DNA of 64,000 nt from Heterostelium album PN500. Lineage: Eukaryota > Evosea > Eumycetozoa > Acytosteliales > Acytosteliaceae. Below the pieces are notes generated by a model, which did no database searches, was not told the DNA's origin, and was given only the letters and a program-made list of their open reading frames with translations. The stretch is taken from NCBI RefSeq assembly GCF_000004825.1, contig NW_008805074.1, forward strand, positions 1-64,000. The letters are read 5' to 3'. Shown one piece after another: positions 59,679 through 64,000 of the stretch (positions are counted from its first letter, which is position 1; each line of letters begins with the position of its first letter). The position numbers and the translations under genes were made by a program.

Positions 59679-61135
59679 ATGATGTTAAAAAGTGTTTTTA
59701 AAACTTCATCTTCATTATTAAAATGTAATTAACTATCAAAATATATATTGTGGTGATGATAGATAGATATTTTAAAAAACTAAAAAAACTAACATAAAAA
59801 AAACAATGTTGATTAATTATTTATATTGTTTATAATCTAGCAAATACAATTGGATTGACAGTTAGAACATATGCAGTCTATTCAAATGATAAATTCAATT
59901 GGGAGGATCCATTGAACATCGAACACTGTCTCTCCGATCAAGACAAACAGATTCGTAATGAAGTAAACAAGTTCTGTCAGGACAAGTTGATGCCACGTGT
60001 CCAAATGGCCTATAGAGAGGAGCACTTTGATCGTGCCATCATGAACGAGTTTGGAAGTATGGGAATGTTGGGTTCGACCATTCCAGAGTTTGGTGGTGTC
60101 TCTCACGTCGGTTACGGTTTGATGGCCAACGAAGTCGAAAAGGTCGATTCCGGATACCGTTCTGCGATGTCTGTGCAATCGTCGTTGGTTATGCATCCAA
60201 TCTACACATTCGGTACCGACGCTCAAAAGTCAAAGTACTTGGAGGGTTTGTCCAAGGGTGAGTTGGTCGGTTGCTTCGGTTTGACCGAGCCAAACGCCGG
60301 TTCCGATCCAGCCGGAATGCAAACTCGTGCTCGTAAGGTAGCCGGTCAAGGTAAATACATTTTGAATGGTACCAAGACTTGGATTACCAATTCGCCAATC
60401 GCCGACGTCTTTGTTGTCTGGGCAAAAGTTGACAACGGTGACATTCGTGGCTTCGTCTTGGAGAAGGGAATGAAGGGATTGTCCGCACCAAAGCTCGAGG
60501 GTAAACTTTCGTTGCGTGCATCGATCACCGGTATGATCGTTATGGAGGACGTCGAGGTGCCAGAGTCTGCCATGTTCCCAGAGGTCAAGGGTCTGCGTGG
60601 ACCATTCTCATGTCTCAACAAGGCACGTTATGGAATTGGTTGGGGTGCATTGGGTGCAGCTGAATACTGCTATGCCACCGCACGTCAATACGGTTTGGAT
60701 CGTAAGCAATTCGGAAAGCCATTGGCTGCCAACCAATTGTTCCAAAAGAGTTGGCCGACATGGCTACTGAATCTCGATTGGTTTGCAAGCTTGCCACCAA
60801 GTCGGTACACTCATTGACGCTGGAATTGGCCACTCCGAACGTATCTCATTGATCAAGAGAAATTCATGTGGAAAATCATTGGATATTGCACGTCAAGCAA
60901 GAGACATGTTGGGTGGAAACGGTATTGCCGATGAATATCATGTCATCCGTCATGCTGCCAATCTTGAAACCGTAAATACCTATGAAGGTACTCACGATAT
61001 TCATGCTTTAATTTGTAAGTTTTATAATTATATACTTTTTCCATATCAATCATAACTTTCTTTTTACTAATACAATTTTATTATTATTTATTATTTTTAG
61101 TGGGTAGAGCCATCACTGGTATTCCATCTTTCTAA
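59679..61135 (+). CDS. gcdh: Mitochondrial glutaryl-CoA dehydrogenase (two frame breaks)
   Basis: Exons 59679-59724, 59841-61014 and 61101-61135. The first exon gives [16 protein letters not shown], a basic, Ser-rich mitochondrial presequence. The rest is an acyl-CoA dehydrogenase of the glutaryl type: [97 protein letters not shown] and the catalytic-base block [11 protein letters not shown]. It oxidises and decarboxylates glutaryl-CoA to crotonyl-CoA in lysine and tryptophan breakdown. The frame shifts near 60746-60750 (AAAAGAG) and again near 60769-60773 (TGAATC); the total exon length is 2 nt short of a multiple of three. All else is intact, so sequencing or assembly errors are likelier than a true pseudogene. 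Confidence 0.9.
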
Positions 61136-61379
61136 AATAATATAATTTAGAACAAACAAATAAATAGAGTAATATAGACACATCAAATTTATTTATTAAC
61201 TAATTGTTAGAAAATAATATTTATATTCAATGTAGAAACATTAAAAAAGAATAGAAAAGCATATGAAGTTTGGATATTTATATTGTTTAGATTGACAACT
61301 GAATGAATGATTTGTTATTTACACCAATGAATATTTCTTTATTAAATGTGGATCTGTTATTTTTTTGTTTAAAAATAAC

Positions 61380-61580
61380 TTAACTTTCAAATCTAACAGA
61401 TTTTGTGTCTGGGGAATCGTATCCTCTGATTGTTAGATTAAAAATATCACCTGCTTCAACTAGCCAGGAATCCTTATCGACAATCACAATTTTGTAATCG
61501 TCATCTATGGTATAGGTTGTAGACTCATTGGCGGCTTGAACCAAAAACTGTAATGTTTTTCCAGATGATTTGAAAAGAAC
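61380..61580 (-). pseudogene. Orphan C-terminal exon or gene remnant
   Basis: An acceptor-like AATTTAG is followed by 66 open codons and a stop at 61380-61382. The protein is beta-rich (GKTLQFLVQAANESTTYTI, YKIVIVDKDSWLVEAGDIFN, LTIRGYDSPD). The codon texture is clearly coding. Upstream on the same strand, near 61810-61910, another block is coding-like (VDHHDFNSNGIKTSYSYSTW), but several stops lie between and no donor connects them well. It may be the end of a real gene with unusual introns or a decayed copy of a secreted or adhesion-type protein. Family unknown. Confidence 0.4.
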
Positions 61581-62275
61581 CTAAATTATTTGTGTTGCAG
61601 ATAGAATCTCAATTGGAGATATTGGACTATAATTTAATCATTTTACCAAAGTGATTTTGGTCCGAAAAAAAAAAAAAATTTCTTTACAAAGATATCTTAT
61701 TGAATTGTCATACATGTCATAATATTTACAAAAAAAAATAAACTTCTTATTACTTTGTTTAAGTTACCTGTAAAATGATTGATTTAATAAAAAATTTCTA
61801 ATGAAAATCTATTAAAAGTGAGAAACCAGGTGGAATATGAATACGAGGTTTTAATACCATTAGAATTGAAGTCATGATGGTCCACACACCCATCATAACA
61901 AATAAAAACAATTGTTTTTGAGATCATGTAACCTTATTCTCATCAATATGACAACATGTACTTGCAAAAAAGATTGTGTGGAATATGGGGGTTTCTCTTC
62001 GTTCCATTAGCAAAACTAATTTTTGGTCAAAAAAATTTTATATATTATTTTATTTTAATTTTAATTTTATTTTTAAGGAACATGACACAAATAGGTGATG
62101 TGTGCTCATTAATAAAATTTATAAATATTTAATTAAAAAATTTATTAATATCACACACGCGCGTTATTCGATCTACTTATTTAAAATATTTTATTTATCA
62201 ATCAAATTTATATATTTATATCAATTTTATTATTTACATATATATAATTTAGTTTGTTAGATATTAGCAGAAAGA
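61581..62275. other. Intergenic region before the kinase gene
   Basis: This stretch contains the coding-like block near 61810-61910 described with the orphan exon, A and T runs, and a CACACGCGCG tract at 62153-62163. The last 150 bp before the kinase ATG are A/T-rich. Nothing else was recognised. Confidence 0.4.
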
Positions 62276-64000
62276 ATGGATACTTCAGATCCTTACGATA
62301 GTTATACTTTTATCAAGGAAATTAGAAGTGGTGGCGAGGGAAAAGCTATTTTGATGGAAAAAGATGGCGTTCAATACATTTGTAAACAAAGAATATTCGA
62401 ATCGTTGGCCGAAGCCAATGCTGGTTTAAAAGAGGTAGACATCAAACAATTCAAATAATTCTGTAATTACACAACAACAATTTCAATATTAATAATGGTT
62501 TGGTTTAGGCATATACTTTGGCTAGTATTAAAGACGAAAATATAGTTAAATTCGAAGAGGTATTTCTCAGATCGATTCCAGGCGATAAACAGATCTATCT
62601 TTGTATTATGTTGGAGTACTGTCCAAAGGGTGACCTTTTGGACTTTCTTCATGAACTGGTGACTACAACCGATCACTCTCCAACACACTCCACTACTACC
62701 TCGAATGTCTCTGATACTAGCAGTGTCAGTTCGTTGTCTGGTGATGCTGGCCATGTTTCGACTACACATGGAACACCTCCGCGCTCACCTGGCGATACCA
62801 GTCCAGCGATTGTCGTCGAGACTGGAAGTGTATGTTTGATTCGTTCTGCAAAGGAGTTGATCAAGAAGATCATAGAGAGAGATATCTCACACTTCCAACT
62901 GAGACATCGTCCCAGTCGTAGCTCGGTGAGTCTTCCCACAGAGAATAGCAGTGGTAATCTGCACACCGAAAGCAATATATCTACGACATTCTCTGATGTA
63001 TCGATGGATTCACTGTCGTCACCCAACTCGCATATCAACAGATCACAGGTGTTCATCCAAAAGAGTGTTCTCCTCGAATGGCTAACACAGATTGCACTCG
63101 GTGTGCAGGCACTCCACAAAGAACGTTTGATTCACAGAGATCTCAAGTGTGAGAATGTATTTATTACCGGTGACGACCGGCTAAAGATTGGTGATTTCGG
63201 ACTGGCAACAAAGAATGGCACTGGAAAAGGTAGAGTTGGAACCTATATGTATTGTGCACCAGAAGTTCTAGAGAATCAGCCATACAATCGATCGGCAGAC
63301 ATCTTTTCACTGGGTTGTATCTTTTACGAATTGATCACACTAAAGCTGCTGGTAAAGAACAAGCGATACTTTGCCGAGGAAATAATTGCCGACAACTTTG
63401 ATAAGTTGTCATTCCTCGCTGATTTCCCACAACGATATTCTTATTTTGGTCCACTGGTTTTGAGAATGTTGGACAAGAATCCATCGCACAGACCTTCGAT
63501 TGAGACCATTTTAGATAAGATTTTGGAAGTTGATGATGAACATAGTATTCAATCGAAATCAAAGTAACTATTACGATCAATCTTTTTACTTTTTGAATCA
63601 ATATTAATCATTTTAAACATTTACCAGATTACAACTAGAGAATTTCAAAGGTATTAAAAGACAACTAAGTAAAACAGATTTTAAAGAGGCAGCAACTATT
63701 TTAGCGAGAGCATTCAAAAACGATCCAAGATATGTCAAGCTTTTCCCAGCCGATCAAGAAAGTTCACACAAACATCTAAAGGATCTATTTTATTTCTCTG
63801 TTAAAGTTATGGCAAAGAATAATGCATCCATTTGGGTATGTTTTTCATAATTCTCATCTAATTACTATTTAATTATTAACAATATAATATTATTTCTTAG
63901 GGTTACTTTGGTACAGATAATAAATTAAAATCAGTATGTCTATGGTATAATCCAGACAAGAAAAAGGAAATTAAATTTGGTGATATTTTTATTGGAGGGC
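62276..64000 (+). CDS. Protein kinase fused to a GNAT acetyltransferase-like domain (partial at window end)
   Basis: Exons are 62276-62434, 62509-63563, 63628-63835 and 63901 onward; the gene runs off the window. The kinase N-lobe has a Gly-rich loop IRSGGEGKAI, the ATP-binding Lys in YICKQ, and helix C plus hinge (LCIMLEYCPKGDLLDFL). A disordered Ser/Thr-rich insert of about 130 residues separates it from the C-lobe, which has HRDLKCENVFI, KIGDFGLA and YCAPEVLEN, so it looks catalytically intact. The frame then passes through a 64-nt intron (phase 2) into KTDFKEAATILARAFKNDPRY and WGYFGTDNKLKSVCLWYNP, the usual start of a GNAT fold. No ATG or promoter-sized gap separates the two, so a single fused gene is the simplest reading. 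The kinase subfamily is uncertain (NEK-like flavour). Confidence 0.8.

Overview
The window looks like nuclear DNA from a dictyostelid social amoeba. Intergenic DNA and introns are extremely A+T-rich with long homopolymers, while exons are clearly richer in G+C. Introns are short (about 60-360 nt, GTAAGT/GTATGT donors), proteins carry Asn/Gln/Ser/Thr-rich runs, and the gene set mixes animal-, fungal- and plant-like families (RasGEF, RasGAP, RWP-RK, MSH4, HAT1, LAMTOR3). I cannot name the species. I saw no tRNA, rRNA, CRISPR, retroelement or virus-like element.

Layout. 1.4-6.6 kb: a RasGEF with helical bundles and a charged coiled coil (minus). 9.2-9.5 kb: a doubtful small ORF. 10.8-17.8 kb is compact: an NTF2-like protein (minus), a probable Mediator subunit 30 (plus), a peroxisomal 3-ketoacyl-CoA thiolase whose PTS2 signal sits in its own first exon (minus), HAT1 (plus) and a hemolysin III/PAQR membrane protein (minus). 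19.9-21.3 kb: an RWP-RK transcription factor with a 5-kb gene-poor upstream region. 26.3-29.0 kb: LAMTOR3 and a CCDC115/Vma22-like V-ATPase assembly factor, head to head. 29.5-32.3 kb: N-acetylglutamate synthase. 36.8-38.5 kb: amidophosphoribosyltransferase (purF). 38.9-39.6 kb: a degraded SAM-like gene and a tiny zinc-knuckle protein. 42.1-46.3 kb: a RasGAP-DUF547 protein. 46.5-47.4 kb: a secreted, probably GPI-anchored protein. 48.5-52.1 kb: MSH4 in 11 exons. 52.2-54.9 kb: a two-zinc-finger protein, a seven-helix GPR180/TMEM145-like protein and a small one-helix protein. 56.6-57.5 kb: a Yip1/YIPF5 protein. 59.7-61.1 kb: mitochondrial glutaryl-CoA dehydrogenase with two frame breaks. 62.3 kb to the end: a protein kinase that appears to be spliced to a GNAT acetyltransferase domain, cut by the window edge.

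Genes working together. Most genes are unrelated housekeeping or signalling genes. The clearest functional pair is LAMTOR3 (Ragulator, which meets the V-ATPase on lysosomes) with the V-ATPase assembly factor, sharing a 330-bp divergent promoter. RasGEF and RasGAP act on opposite sides of the Ras cycle but are 36 kb apart. Convergent gene ends are tight (45-215 bp).

Most notable non-genic object: a perfect 38-bp terminal inverted repeat element of 138 bp flanked by a 6-bp direct repeat, 80 bp upstream of the MSH4 start codon. It has the anatomy of a MITE. The most unusual protein is the kinase-GNAT fusion. All exon structures here were read by eye from splice signals, frame and family similarity; none was confirmed with transcripts or database searches.
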